Origin: Chthonomonas sp. UBA2387
GTDB taxonomy: Bacteria > Armatimonadota > Fimbriimonadia > Fimbriimonadales > Fimbriimonadaceae
DNA length: 41,097 bases
Direction: 5' to 3'
NCBI GenBank assembly: GCA_002343445.1
Contig: DDSP01000059.1
Location: 1-41,097 of the forward strand
The notes under the pieces: generated by a model
The model's input: only the letters and a program-made list of their open reading frames with translations
The model's database searches: none
Told to the model about the DNA's origin: nothing
Position numbers and translations under genes: made by a program
Shown here: one piece after another, positions 16,498 through 25,628 of the stretch
Numbering within the stretch: the stretch's first letter is position 1
Layout of the letters: the number at the start of each line of letters is the position of its first letter

Positions 16498-17874
16498 ATG
16501 AAGACACTCAGCAGAATGTGCTTGCTCGCGGGGATGGCGATGGCGACGTCCTCAGCGTTCGCGGTGGCCAACGACGCCGTGATTCGAATCAGCCGGGCGC
16601 TCAACAGCCCCACGATCACCGTGAAGTACGACGGTGCCGCAGCCGCGATGATCGAACTTCGCGTCAACGGCAAGTCGGTCGCCACGCGCGACGCCAACCC
16701 GGAGATCAAGGCCGGCGAGTCGAACTTCACGATCGACCTCAGCACCCTGGCTGCGGGCGATAACCGCGTCGAGGTCATCCTCTACGACGAGGCCGGCAAG
16801 ATGCTCGGTTCGCAATCGTCGGTGATCACCATCGAGGACCACACCCAAACGGCGGTCTATCTCAAGGCGCCGGCCGTCGGGCAGACCGTTCAGGGCCTGG
16901 TCAAGATTGACGTGGGCTTTGGGCGGACGTTCAAGTCGCCCTACATCAGCTTCTTCGTCAACGAGCAGTGGAAGTTCACGACGAACTTCCCGCCGTACAC
17001 CTACACGTGGGACACCACCCGCGAGAAGAACGGCTGGCACGATGTCGAGGCTTGGATCGTTGACGAGACGAGCAACACGTTCAAGACGCGCAAGACCCGC
17101 GTGTTCGTGAACAACCCCGGCGGACGGACCGATCGCGTGATTCCGATCCAGCTCAAGCCGACCGATCCTCCGACGACGACGCCGCCCACCAACGACCAAA
17201 CGAACACGACGGTCAAGAACTCGGGAGCCGGCAACACGGAAGCCGTGGTTCGACCGCCGCAGGGCACTCCGCCCACCACGCGGCCCACGACGGCAGCCAA
17301 CGATGTCAACGCCCAGGGCAACGACACCCTGAGCGGCGTGAAGCCGAGCACTATCGGTAACACGACCGCGGCGGGCGCGCAGAACATGACTCCCACGGGT
17401 CAGCGCACGGTGGCGATTCCCACCACCATCAATGTCGCCAGCCCGGTTGCGGTGACAACGAACACCCTCGCGCGGGTCGGAATCACCAAGGGCACGCGTC
17501 TGGCCGATGGCCCCATCACGATCTTGCTGGATTCGAGCATCGTCAAGTTCGACGTCGAGCCCCGCATCGAGGAAGGCATTCCGCTCACGCCGTTCCGCCA
17601 CCTCGTCGAGCACTCGGGCGGCAACGTCCAGTGGCACCACGACGCCAAGGTCGTTACGGCTGAAGCCCACGGCAAGCGCATCTGGCTCAAGATCGGCGAG
17701 AAGACGGCCATGATCGACGGACTCTCCTTCGATCTGGAGCGCGGCAGCTTCCTCGATCGGAACCGCACGATCGTCCCGCTCTCGTTCATGCGAGACGTGC
17801 TCGATGTGGACATCGAGTTCGATCCGGGCACGGGCCACGTGTTGATCACCAGCCTCGCCAAGTCGAAGAAGTAA
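16498..17874 (+). CDS. Exported protein with Ig-like domain and copper-amine-oxidase N-like domain
   Basis: 458 residues from the ATG at 16498, with a signal peptide (KTLSRMCLLAGMAMATSSAFA). Residues roughly 25-215 form beta-rich segments; the second is Ig-like (VYLKAPAVGQTVQGLVKIDV to KTRKTRVFVNN). A low-complexity Thr/Pro/Asn linker spans about 220-320. The C-terminus (about 335-458) matches the copper amine oxidase N-terminal domain family, with the repeated 'pltpfRhl.e' and 'vPLSFMRDVL' strands. In bacteria this domain usually marks cell-surface or peptidoglycan-associated proteins and does not imply an oxidase. Function unknown; probably structural or adhesive on the envelope. Confidence 0.8.
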   Translation: MKTLSRMCLLAGMAMATSSAFAVANDAVIRISRALNSPTITVKYDGAAAAMIELRVNGKSVATRDANPEIKAGESNFTIDLSTLAAGDNRVEVILYDEAGKMLGSQSSVITIEDHTQTAVYLKAPAVGQTVQGLVKIDVGFGRTFKSPYISFFVNEQWKFTTNFPPYTYTWDTTREKNGWHDVEAWIVDETSNTFKTRKTRVFVNNPGGRTDRVIPIQLKPTDPPTTTPPTNDQTNTTVKNSGAGNTEAVVRPPQGTPPTTRPTTAANDVNAQGNDTLSGVKPSTIGNTTAAGAQNMTPTGQRTVAIPTTINVASPVAVTTNTLARVGITKGTRLADGPITILLDSSIVKFDVEPRIEEGIPLTPFRHLVEHSGGNVQWHHDAKVVTAEAHGKRIWLKIGEKTAMIDGLSFDLERGSFLDRNRTIVPLSFMRDVLDVDIEFDPGTGHVLITSLAKSKK

Positions 17875-17892
17875 GCGATCCATCCAACGCGA

Positions 17893-17920
17893 CGGGGCGC
17901 GGCCATTCGGTCGCGCCCCG
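17893..17920. terminator. Rho-independent-like terminator, convergent genes
   Basis: A 9-bp stem CGGGGCGCG / CGCGCCCCG closes a 10-base loop, followed by ATTGCTTT, a modest T-rich stretch on the plus strand. It sits 18 bases after the stop of the upstream plus gene and just before the stop of the minus-strand polymerase gene. Confidence 0.65.
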
Positions 17921-17926
17921 ATTGCT

Positions 17927-19192
17927 TTACTCGACCACGTTGTCGTCCTTTCCTTCGCTGAACAGTTGCGTCTTGTTGAACGCGATGCGCTCCTGCGCGG
18001 TGTCTTTGGCGTGCTCCATGCCGGCGAGGAACACGGAGTTCTTCCCAAACTTGTGGTTGAGCTTGTCCACCGCTCGGCTCAGGTCGGCCCGTTCGACCGT
18101 CGAGTCGAAGAGGCTCGGCGTCACCTCGGCCGAGGGCTTGAGGTCGTAGAAGGTCACGCCGACTTGGATCGGCGCGGCGAACGTTCGCTGTGGCCAGGCC
18201 TTCAGGACGTGTTCCTGCATCGTGTGCGTGTCCTGAGTCGGCGGCATGCGCGTCTTGAACGACCAGTTCTGCCGGATGCCGCGCACGCTGACGGCCATCC
18301 CCTCGGCCCACAGACCCTCGGATCGCAGGCGAGCAGCGGCCTTGTGAAGGAGCCTGAGCAGGACTTCCCGGGTTCCCTCCTCGGTCCTCAAGCGGGGCGG
18401 CAGCACGTGGGAATGCCCGAGCGTCCGCCGCTGAGTGGGCTCCTCGACCAGTTCGTAGCCACGGAGCAGATACCACCACCGCTCGCCGATCACCGAACCG
18501 AACGCGCGATGGAGGAGGTCCTGACTCGCGCGGCACAGGTCGGCACCCGTGAAGATGCCCTGGGCTTGGAGCCGAATCTCCATGCGTCGGTTGATTCCCG
18601 TGAAGTCCGTCAGGCGAAGGCATGCGAGCCGATCGGGCAGTGCGTGCCCTTCGATCAGAACCAGGCCATCGGGCTTTTGCATCTCCGTGCCCAGCTTGGC
18701 CACAAACGTGTTCGGAGCGATGCCGATCGAGCACCGCAGACACTCGCCCACACGCTCGCGGATGATCGTCTTGAGCGCCTTGGCGAGTTCGATGGCACGC
18801 GCGGGCTCGGCCTCCTCGCCGATCAGCCGGAAGGACATTTCGTCCACGCTCCGCACCTTCTCTACGGGCAACACGTCTTCGACGGCCTTGAGGATCGCGT
18901 TGTGGTAGGCCGCGTACGTCTTGTGGTTGCCGTGGACCAACACGATTTCTGGGCACAGTTGGCGCGCCTCGCCCACCTTGGTTCCGGTCCGGACGCCAAA
19001 CGCTTTGGCTTCATAGGAGGCCGCGATGATCGTGCCGCTCTCGGCTTCGACGGCACCGACGCCGACCGGGCGGCCGCGCAACTCGGGGTGTTCCTGTTGC
19101 TCGACCGAGGCGAAGTACGAGTTCAAATCGAGGAACAGGCTGCGGAGCGGACGTCGGTCCCGCTCCAGCATGGGTAGATGTCCGTCTACCAT
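17927..19192 (-). CDS. Y-family translesion DNA polymerase
   Basis: 421 residues. Error-prone polymerase that copies past damaged bases. The palm has Asp22 in LFLDLNSYFASVEQ and the second metal-binding pair Asp117-Glu118 in SVDEMSF; ELRGRPV, ASYEAKAFGVRTG and CSIGIAPNTFVAKLGTEMQKP are typical family blocks. Compared with classical DinB, SVDEM replaces SIDEA(Y/F) and the C-terminal little-finger part diverges, so it appears to belong to a separate Y-family clade rather than canonical Pol IV. It ends without an obvious clamp-binding motif; TQLFSEGK near the end is the nearest candidate. Start either ATG 19192 or ATG 19171; an inverted repeat lies between them. Confidence 0.88.
   Translation of the reverse strand: MVDGHLPMLERDRRPLRSLFLDLNSYFASVEQQEHPELRGRPVGVGAVEAESGTIIAASYEAKAFGVRTGTKVGEARQLCPEIVLVHGNHKTYAAYHNAILKAVEDVLPVEKVRSVDEMSFRLIGEEAEPARAIELAKALKTIIRERVGECLRCSIGIAPNTFVAKLGTEMQKPDGLVLIEGHALPDRLACLRLTDFTGINRRMEIRLQAQGIFTGADLCRASQDLLHRAFGSVIGERWWYLLRGYELVEEPTQRRTLGHSHVLPPRLRTEEGTREVLLRLLHKAAARLRSEGLWAEGMAVSVRGIRQNWSFKTRMPPTQDTHTMQEHVLKAWPQRTFAAPIQVGVTFYDLKPSAEVTPSLFDSTVERADLSRAVDKLNHKFGKNSVFLAGMEHAKDTAQERIAFNKTQLFSEGKDDNVVE
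19173..19190. promoter_or_regulatory. Inverted repeat at the polymerase start, possible operator
   Basis: Perfect 6-base arms GGTAGA and TCTACC separated by 6 bases. It lies just downstream of the expected transcription start and overlaps the first codons from the upstream ATG. If the internal ATG (19171) is the true start, the repeat is in the 5' end of the mRNA and well placed as a repressor site. It does not match a known LexA box that I can recognise. Confidence 0.35.
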
Positions 19193-19200
19193 CGAACTTC

Positions 19201-19206
19201 ATTATA
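19201..19206 (-). promoter_or_regulatory. Consensus -10 (TATAAT) for the Y-family polymerase
   Basis: Exact TATAAT on the minus strand, 8 bases before the ATG at 19192. The start point would be within about 2 bases of that ATG, so the mRNA is leaderless or has a very short leader. No TTGACA-like -35 at 16-18 bases. Confidence 0.6.
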
Positions 19207-19237
19207 CAGGGCCGCATCCGAATGAGCGTGCGAAGGA

Positions 19238-19243
19238 CATAAT
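19238..19243 (+). promoter_or_regulatory. -10 element CATAAT for the GH35 gene
   Basis: CATAAT (5 of 6) ends 7 bases before the ATG at 19251 with no Shine-Dalgarno sequence. It is divergent from the polymerase promoter within a 58-base intergenic space. Confidence 0.5.
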
Positions 19244-19250
19244 CCGCACG

Positions 19251-21624
19251 ATGCTCGAGGTTCGCAACCGCCGCCTGCTGGTCGATGGAAAGCCCACGCT
19301 GCTGCTCTGCGGCGAGGTCCACTACTTCCGACTCGACCGCAACGACTGGGAGGACCGGATCGTGAAGGCCAAGGAATGCGGCTGCACGGTGATCGCCAGC
19401 TATATCCCCTGGATCGTGCACGAGCCCTTCGAGGGTCGGTTCGACCTCGACGGACGCACTCGTCCAGAGAACGATCTGGGCGCGTTCATCGACCTCTGCA
19501 CCGCCCACGGTCTCGTGTTCGTCGCTCGTCCCGGGCCCTTCATCATGGCCGAGATGAAGAACGAGGGCATCCCCTATTGGGTGTACTCCAAGCACCCCGA
19601 CGCCGTGCCCATCACGTGGGATGGAGAGCGGGCGCGATCGAAGACGCTCGACTACCTCCACTCGGGCTACTTGGAGTGCTGTCGGCGATGGTACGCGGCG
19701 GTCATGCCGGTGCTGGCCGAACGATTGCATCCGAAGGGGCCCGTCATCGCCGTCCAACTGGACAACGAAATCGGCATGCTCTCCTGGGTGAACAACCAAC
19801 CCGACCTCACGGAGGATTTGCTCTGCGATTTCTCCGCGTGGCTGGCCAACCGATACAGTGCGCGGGAGTTGCAGGAGCGCTACCCATTCGATCTGGCCGA
19901 CCCGGTCGCTCGAGCCAGGGCCATGCGGTCACCCGCCGACGCCTTTGCCCTGGCGTTCCACCGCGACTACGGCGCGTACTCCCGATCGCGGATCGCCCGG
20001 TACGTCGCAGGGTTGCGTTCCTTTGCCGAGGAGGCGGGTGTCCGCGACGTGCCCTTCCTGGTCAACATCCACGGCACTGGGGGAGGCAACGGACGGACGT
20101 TCCCGATCGGCATCGATCAGTTGCGCGAGGCGTACACGCAAGCGCCAGGCTATCTCTCCGGGTCCGACCACTACTTTGGCGAACTGCTGCGTGACAACTT
20201 CCAGGACCTCTACACGATCAACGCGTTCATGGAGTCTGTACACCTGCCCGACCAACCCCAAACGACGCTGGAGTTTGAGGTGGGCACCGGCGACTACGGC
20301 GAGACGGGAGCGGTGCGTCAATCCGGGGCGTCGGCGGACCTCAAAGTGAAGCTGAGCGCTGTTCAAGGCCATCGCCTACTGAACTACTACCTGCTGGCCG
20401 GAGGGGTCAACCCCCTGTTGCCCGAACCCGTCGGCGACGGCAACGACCGCATCGCGTTCACGGGCGAGCGGCACGGATTCGCGGCTCCCCTTTCTCCCGA
20501 AGGGGTCTGCACCGAACGCTACCACGACCTTGCCCTCACCAACCGAACCGTGGCGACGCTGGGCCCGTGGCTGGCCGACATGGACGAGGAGCGGGATGGA
20601 CTCAGCATTGGGTTTGTCTCAAGCTACTACCGAACCGACTTCCACCGCGACGGGCCGATGCGGGAGCTGGTGCAGAGCCTTGAGTGGATCCGCGAGCCAC
20701 TTCAAACGCTGACCCGCGCCATGTTGTTCGCCGGCTACCGTTTTGGCGCGTGCGACTTGGAGTATGCGGACTTGGACCACCGAAAGACGCCCGCGCTTGC
20801 CGTGGTTCTCGCCCGCTACGCCGACGCAACGCTCCAGGTAAAGCTGGCGGCGTACGTACGGGCCGGCGGCCGCCTGCTCGTCTATGGCGACTTCCCTACG
20901 ATGGACATGGAGGGCAGGCCTTGCCGCGTGCTGGCCGATGCGTTGGGCGTCGAGCCGGTCGGCCCGCTGTTCGCCACCAGCGACTATCACGTTTCCGTTC
21001 AGTCGTCCGGTTGGGCAAAGGGTCCGGAGGTCCGGGTCTGGCGGGCCTTCGAGTTTGCCGACCACCCCGGCGTTTTCGCTCGATACGTGGGGCGGCCCAC
21101 CGTTTGCGGCATCGAGACCGACGTTGGGAGCGGCAAGGCCGTTCTGCTGACGTGCAACCATCCGTGCCACATGCGCTTGTTCCGGCCGGATGTTGGCGCG
21201 GGTCGCCGGAGTTCCGGCTTGGCAGGCGGGCGCACCCAACGAAGGGGTGATCGTCACGTCTGCGGCCAACGTTGCCGGCGAGCGGGTGTTGCTCTTGGGC
21301 AACCTCGACCACGAACTGAAGCCCCTCGCCCTCAGCCACGTGGGTCGTCCGGTACTGGAAGGCACAACGTTGCCCGCGCGCCGTACGGTTGTTCTGCCCT
21401 TCGGCATGCAGATCGGGGGCATACGCGTTTTGGAATCGCCCCGAGAACTCCTTGAAGCAGGCAGGGACCGGATCGAGTTCGGGACAGGGCTCCTCGGAGG
21501 AGCGATCCGGCTCGACTCGGACGCTCCGCTCCACGTCCAAGGCGCCACCGCCCATCGAGACGGGAACGTCTGGACGCTCCGCGCGCACGCCGATGGCCAG
21601 CCCGTTGTGGTCCGGAAGGCCTAA
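19251..21624 (+). CDS. GH35 beta-galactosidase-like enzyme, frameshifted near 21185
   Basis: About 790 residues once one extra base is allowed for. The N-terminal TIM barrel follows the GH35 pattern: GEVHYFRL, YIPWIVHEPFEGRFDLDG, RPGPFIMAEMKNEGIPYW. The probable acid/base is Glu173 in QLDNEIG, and the probable nucleophile is Glu341 or Glu343 in TLEFEVGTGDYG. No signal peptide, so likely cytoplasmic. The reading frame shifts at the tandem CCGGCCGG at 21182-21189: the first frame runs on into low-quality sequence to 21455, while the proper C-terminus (LARVAGVPAWQAGAPNEG...) continues in the next frame to 21624. The total length is 3n+1, fitting a single-base insertion. It may be a sequencing error or a recent pseudogene. 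The exact sugar linkage cut is unknown. Confidence 0.8.
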
Positions 21625-21689
21625 GCCCTCAGCCATGCCCTACGCCTCCCCTTGCGAACCCAACGCCCCAGGCTCGGGTTGAATCAGCC

Positions 21690-22589
21690 ATGAACTCGCA
21701 TTCCATTCACCACGTCACCGCCGTCACCGCCAAGATCCGGAACAACCGGGACTTTTACACGGGCGTCTTGGGGCTCCGCCTCGTCAAGAGGAGCGTCAAC
21801 CAAGACGACGTCAAGGCCTACCACCTGTTCTACGCGGACAAGGCGGGCAGCCCCGGAACGGACATGACGTTCTTCGATTGGCCGCTGATCAGTGCGAACC
21901 GACCCGGACTTGGGTTCGCCACGCTGACCACGTTCGGCATCCCCGACGGCTCCGCAGAGTACTGGCGCGAGCGGCTGACCTCCCACGGCGTCGAGCTGTT
22001 TCCGAGCGAGGGCTCCATCCTGTTCATGGACCCCGAAGGCCAGCGCTTGGAGCTTGAAGAGGTCGCAGGACGCGAGGTCCAGTCGCAGCCTTGGACGCAG
22101 GTCGCCCCTCCGGAAGCCGCGATCGTCGGCATCCTTGGAGTGGATCTGGCCAGCCTGAGACCCACCTCGACCGCAGGCGTCTTGCAGGAAGTGCTCGGCT
22201 ACCAAGCCAAGGACGACTCGACGCTGGAGGCGCTGAACGGGACGTACGGCCGGGTTCGCCTGGTCTCGGAGGAGTTCGAGATGACGGGTCGGCTTGGTGC
22301 GGGCGGGGTGCACCACGTGGCGTTCCGGGTCGCGGATACGGCCGAACTGCTGGCCAAGCAAAGCGTCCTTGAAGGGATGGGCTTTCGCACGTCGGGCCTG
22401 ATCGATCGCTACTACTTCCAGAGCCTGTACTTCCGGGAGCCGGGGGGGACTCTGTTCGAGTTGGCGACGGACGGACCCGGGTTCGCGTCGGACGAAGACC
22501 CCGAGCACCTCGGCGAGCGGCTGGCGCTGCCTCCGTTCCTCGAGCCCAGGCGAGCGGAGATCGAGGCCGGGCTGAAGCCGCTGGATTGA
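21690..22589 (+). CDS. VOC-family ring-cleaving dioxygenase (MhqO/CatE-like)
   Basis: 299 residues with two vicinal-oxygen-chelate (glyoxalase) halves. The first begins IHHVTAVTAKIRNNRDFYTGVLGLRLVKRSVNQDD, very like the hydroquinone/catechol dioxygenase MhqO group of Firmicutes. The second has HHVAFRV and ends with the acidic metal ligand in GTLFELATDGPGFA. Likely metal ligands are His in HHV of both halves and this Glu. It would open a quinol or catechol ring or detoxify quinones. It stands alone, between the GH35 gene and the metalloprotease. A TTGAAT hexamer lies 5 bases upstream of the ATG. Confidence 0.85.
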   Translation: MNSHSIHHVTAVTAKIRNNRDFYTGVLGLRLVKRSVNQDDVKAYHLFYADKAGSPGTDMTFFDWPLISANRPGLGFATLTTFGIPDGSAEYWRERLTSHGVELFPSEGSILFMDPEGQRLELEEVAGREVQSQPWTQVAPPEAAIVGILGVDLASLRPTSTAGVLQEVLGYQAKDDSTLEALNGTYGRVRLVSEEFEMTGRLGAGGVHHVAFRVADTAELLAKQSVLEGMGFRTSGLIDRYYFQSLYFREPGGTLFELATDGPGFASDEDPEHLGERLALPPFLEPRRAEIEAGLKPLD

Positions 22590-22719
22590 TCGCCGACCGG
22601 GCACGAATCCCTCGCTTGCGAACGTAAGAATCCAGACGCGATCGCTCCATCTTGCGGGCACCGATGCACAACGTGTTGCCGAGGTGCGAAAATGGGGCCT
22701 CGCGTCTGGAGGATCCGCA

Positions 22720-25350
22720 TTGATTCGACGAGCACAACCCATCTTCACCCTGGCCCTCGCTGTGGGGCTTGCCTTTGCCGCCGCCCCGGGCTGGGCCCAA
22801 CAGGACCCGCCCAAGCAGGAGCCCCCCAAACAGGAGCAGAAGCCCCAAGAGCCGCCGAAGCTGCAGCGCAAACCGGGCGACCCCAAGCCGTACGAGGAGG
22901 TGGTCACCAAAGACGCCAAGACTCAGGCCGGCGTGTTCAAGGTCCACGAGGTTGAGAACAAGTGGTACTGGGAGATTCCCAAGAACCTGCTTGGCCGGGA
23001 CTTCTTCTGGTCCACCGAGATCGCCGAAGTGCCGACCAACCGAGGCTACGGCGGCACATTCGTGGGCGACCGCGTGGTGCGCTTCTCGCGAAGGCTGAAC
23101 AAGATCTACCTGCACGTGATCGACTATTCGGTGAGGTCATCGGGCGACGCCGGGCCTGCGCTGACCAAGGCAGTCGAGGCCGCCACGCGCCCCCCGATCA
23201 TCATGACGTTCAACGTCGAAGCCGAGGGCAAGGAGGGTGAGGCCGTGGTGGACGTCAGCAGCCTGTTCACCAGCGACCCGCCCGACTTTTCGGCACGAGC
23301 CCAGGTCGGCGGTGCGGGCGTGGACCCGAGCCGCAGCTGGGTCGAATCCATGCGCGCCTTTCCGACCAATGTCGAGACGCGTTCGACCCTCACGTTCATG
23401 GTGGCGAACCGGGGTCAGTCGAACCCGCTTGCCGCCCTGCTCGGGCTCGGCAGTTCCGATGCTTCGGCCGCCACGTGCCTGGTGCACTACAGCTTGATTC
23501 TGCTGCCCGAAACGCCGATGCGCGGGCGGCTGGCCGACTCTCGTGTGGGTTACTTCACGCGTGGCTTCACCGTCTACGGTGCGCCCAAGAACCGCGTGGA
23601 CGAGCAGGCGTTCATCAACCGGCACCGACTGGAGAAGAAGGACCCGACCGCCGAGGTCAGCGAGCCGGTCAAGCCCATCGTGTACTACATCAGCCGCGAG
23701 GTTCCCGAGCAATGGCGGTCGTACATCAAGAAGGGCGTGGAGGACTGGCAGCCCGCGTTCGAGCAGGCCGGGTTCAAGAACGCCATCCAAGCTAAGAACG
23801 CGCCGACCCTTGAAGAGGACCCGAATTGGCACCCTGAAGACGCGCGGTACAACGTCATCCGCTGGGCGCCGCAACCCGTCGCCAACGCGATGGGCCCGAA
23901 CGTTCACGACCCGCGAAGCGGCGAGATCATTTCGGCCCACATCATCTTCTGGCACGACATCCTCAAGCTGCTTGAGGCGTGGTACTTCGTCCAAGTCGGG
24001 CACATGGACCCCAAAGCGAAGACGCTTCCCTTGCCGGAGGACGTGATGGGCGAGTTGGTTCGTTATGTCGCCGCGCACGAGGTAGGCCACACGTTGGGCC
24101 TCCAGCACAACTTCAAGGCCAGCTCGAGCTTCACCGTGGCGCAACTTCGCGACGGCGCGTTCACGCGAGCCAACGGCCTTTCGGCCAGCATCATGGACTA
24201 CGCGAGGTTCAACTACGTCGCCCAACCGGGAGACGACACCGCGCTGATGTCCATCGTTTCGCACTACGACAAGTTCGCCATCGAGTGGGGCTACAAGCCC
24301 ATTGACGCGCGATCTTCCGAAGGCGAGCGGTTCCAGCTCGACCTGATCGCTTCGCGGCAGGTCAACGACCCGCGCCTGCGGTTCGGCAACTTCCCCGGGC
24401 TCGACCCCATGGCCCAGACCGAGGACATCGGCAGCGACCCGATGGCCGCGACGGGGCTGGGACTGGCCAACATCGAGCGCATCATGAAGATGCTGATCCC
24501 AGCGACCACCAAGTTCGGCGAGGACTACTCCTATCTGGCCACCATGTACGGCGAACTGCTGGGGCAGCGCTCGACGGAACTCGCCCACGTGGCGGGCTAT
24601 GTGGGCGGCATCGTCGAGACCGACTACCACGCCGGTCGCGGAGGCGCCGTGTTCACCCCGATCCCCAAGGCCAAGCAGAAGGAAGCCGTCGCTTTCTTGG
24701 CCCAACATGCGTTCCAGTCGCCGGCGTGGCTCGCGCCCAACGAGATTCTGCAGCGCATCGAACCGATGGGGGCCCAGAACCGGTTGCTCTCGCTGCCACG
24801 CTCGCTCATGTCGAGCCTGCTCAGCGAGGGGCGGTTCACACGGCTCTACGACCTGCAGGCGCAGCATGGAGCGGCGAACGTCTACACGGCGCCCGAGGTG
24901 ATCGCGGACGTGCAGGCCGCCATTTGGAGCGAACTGAACGCGCCCGCGCCGACCGTCTCGCTGTTCCGCCGCAACCTTCAACGGGCCTATCTGGACACCG
25001 TGGAGGGCCGACTGAACGGCAGCGGACGCACGCGAACGGATGCCGCCGGATACTGGCGATCCAAGTTGACGGACCTGCAGAAGGCGTCCGAGTCGGCGTC
25101 GAAGCGGGCGACGGATGCGGCGTCGCGGTTGCACTTCGCCGAGAGCGCGCGGCGGATCGAAGACATCCTCAACCCGAAGGTGGCGGCACCCGCTGCGGCG
25201 AGTTCGCCTCAGGCGTTCCCGTTCTTCATCCACACGGCGCACAACCACGGTCCCGATTGCTTCCACGGAGCGGCTGACCGCGAGGCTGTCGTGGATCGAA
25301 TCCTGGCCGCACAGGAGAGCCGTCTGCCGAACGGTGCCACGGGCCGCTAG
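22720..25350 (+). CDS. Exported zinc metalloprotease (DUF5117/DUF5118/DUF4953 type)
   Basis: 876 residues from a TTG start at 22720, selected because GGAGG at 22708-22712 is 7 bases upstream and the protein then begins with a clean signal peptide (LIRRAQPIFTLALAVGLAFAAAPGWAQ). A Pro/Gln/Lys-rich stretch follows, then the DUF5118- and DUF5117-like N-terminal domains. The catalytic core has the metzincin motif HEVGHTLGLQH with zinc ligands His453, His457 and His463, catalytic Glu454, and SIMDYARF as the likely Met-turn. The family is widespread in Bacteroidetes, Planctomycetes and related soil bacteria; substrates are unknown. Acylphosphatase overlaps its last 17 bases. Confidence 0.88.
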   Translation: MIRRAQPIFTLALAVGLAFAAAPGWAQQDPPKQEPPKQEQKPQEPPKLQRKPGDPKPYEEVVTKDAKTQAGVFKVHEVENKWYWEIPKNLLGRDFFWSTEIAEVPTNRGYGGTFVGDRVVRFSRRLNKIYLHVIDYSVRSSGDAGPALTKAVEAATRPPIIMTFNVEAEGKEGEAVVDVSSLFTSDPPDFSARAQVGGAGVDPSRSWVESMRAFPTNVETRSTLTFMVANRGQSNPLAALLGLGSSDASAATCLVHYSLILLPETPMRGRLADSRVGYFTRGFTVYGAPKNRVDEQAFINRHRLEKKDPTAEVSEPVKPIVYYISREVPEQWRSYIKKGVEDWQPAFEQAGFKNAIQAKNAPTLEEDPNWHPEDARYNVIRWAPQPVANAMGPNVHDPRSGEIISAHIIFWHDILKLLEAWYFVQVGHMDPKAKTLPLPEDVMGELVRYVAAHEVGHTLGLQHNFKASSSFTVAQLRDGAFTRANGLSASIMDYARFNYVAQPGDDTALMSIVSHYDKFAIEWGYKPIDARSSEGERFQLDLIASRQVNDPRLRFGNFPGLDPMAQTEDIGSDPMAATGLGLANIERIMKMLIPATTKFGEDYSYLATMYGELLGQRSTELAHVAGYVGGIVETDYHAGRGGAVFTPIPKAKQKEAVAFLAQHAFQSPAWLAPNEILQRIEPMGAQNRLLSLPRSLMSSLLSEGRFTRLYDLQAQHGAANVYTAPEVIADVQAAIWSELNAPAPTVSLFRRNLQRAYLDTVEGRLNGSGRTRTDAAGYWRSKLTDLQKASESASKRATDAASRLHFAESARRIEDILNPKVAAPAAASSPQAFPFFIHTAHNHGPDCFHGAADREAVVDRILAAQESRLPNGATGR

Positions 25351-25612
25351 GTTCATCGTGCGCGGCCACGTGCAGGGCGTGGGCTTTCGAGCCCATGTCC
25401 TGCGCGAGGCCACGTTGCGCGGCCTGGCCGGCGAAGTCTGGAACCGCCGCGATGGAGCCGTCGAAGGCTTCGCCCAGTGCGAGTCCTCCGACCTGTTGGA
25501 GGACTTCTTCGCGGCCCTGCGGCGGGGTCCCGGCCGCGTGGACGAAGTCGCCCGTTACGACGAGCCAGACGAGCCCACGCTGACCACGTTCCGCATCGGA
25601 CTCACGCGCTAA
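25334..25612 (+). CDS. acyP: Acylphosphatase
   Basis: 92 residues. Hydrolyses carboxyl-phosphate bonds of acylphosphates. The signature GHVQGVGFR holds the phosphate-binding Arg19, and WNRRDGAVEG holds the catalytic Asn37. The start is taken as the GTG at 25334, giving the usual short lead-in before the first strand; this overlaps the metalloprotease end by 17 bases in another frame. A longer open frame upstream is only a shadow of the protease gene. The trmD start follows after 16 bases. Confidence 0.9.
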   Translation: MPRAARFIVRGHVQGVGFRAHVLREATLRGLAGEVWNRRDGAVEGFAQCESSDLLEDFFAALRRGPGRVDEVARYDEPDEPTLTTFRIGLTR

Positions 25613-25616
25613 CCGG

Positions 25617-25622
25617 TACCAT
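25617..25622 (+). promoter_or_regulatory. -10-like element before trmD
   Basis: TACCAT ends 6 bases before the trmD GTG, just past the acyP stop. Same spacing as other leaderless candidates; it could give trmD-rplS-lepB an own promoter. Confidence 0.3.
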
Positions 25623-25628
25623 CGGCGC

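Noticed and set aside
23137..25413. 758-codon open frame on the minus strand
   Set aside because: Antisense to the metalloprotease, whose HExxH motif and signal peptide are unambiguous; the reverse product is Arg/His/Val-rich without motifs.
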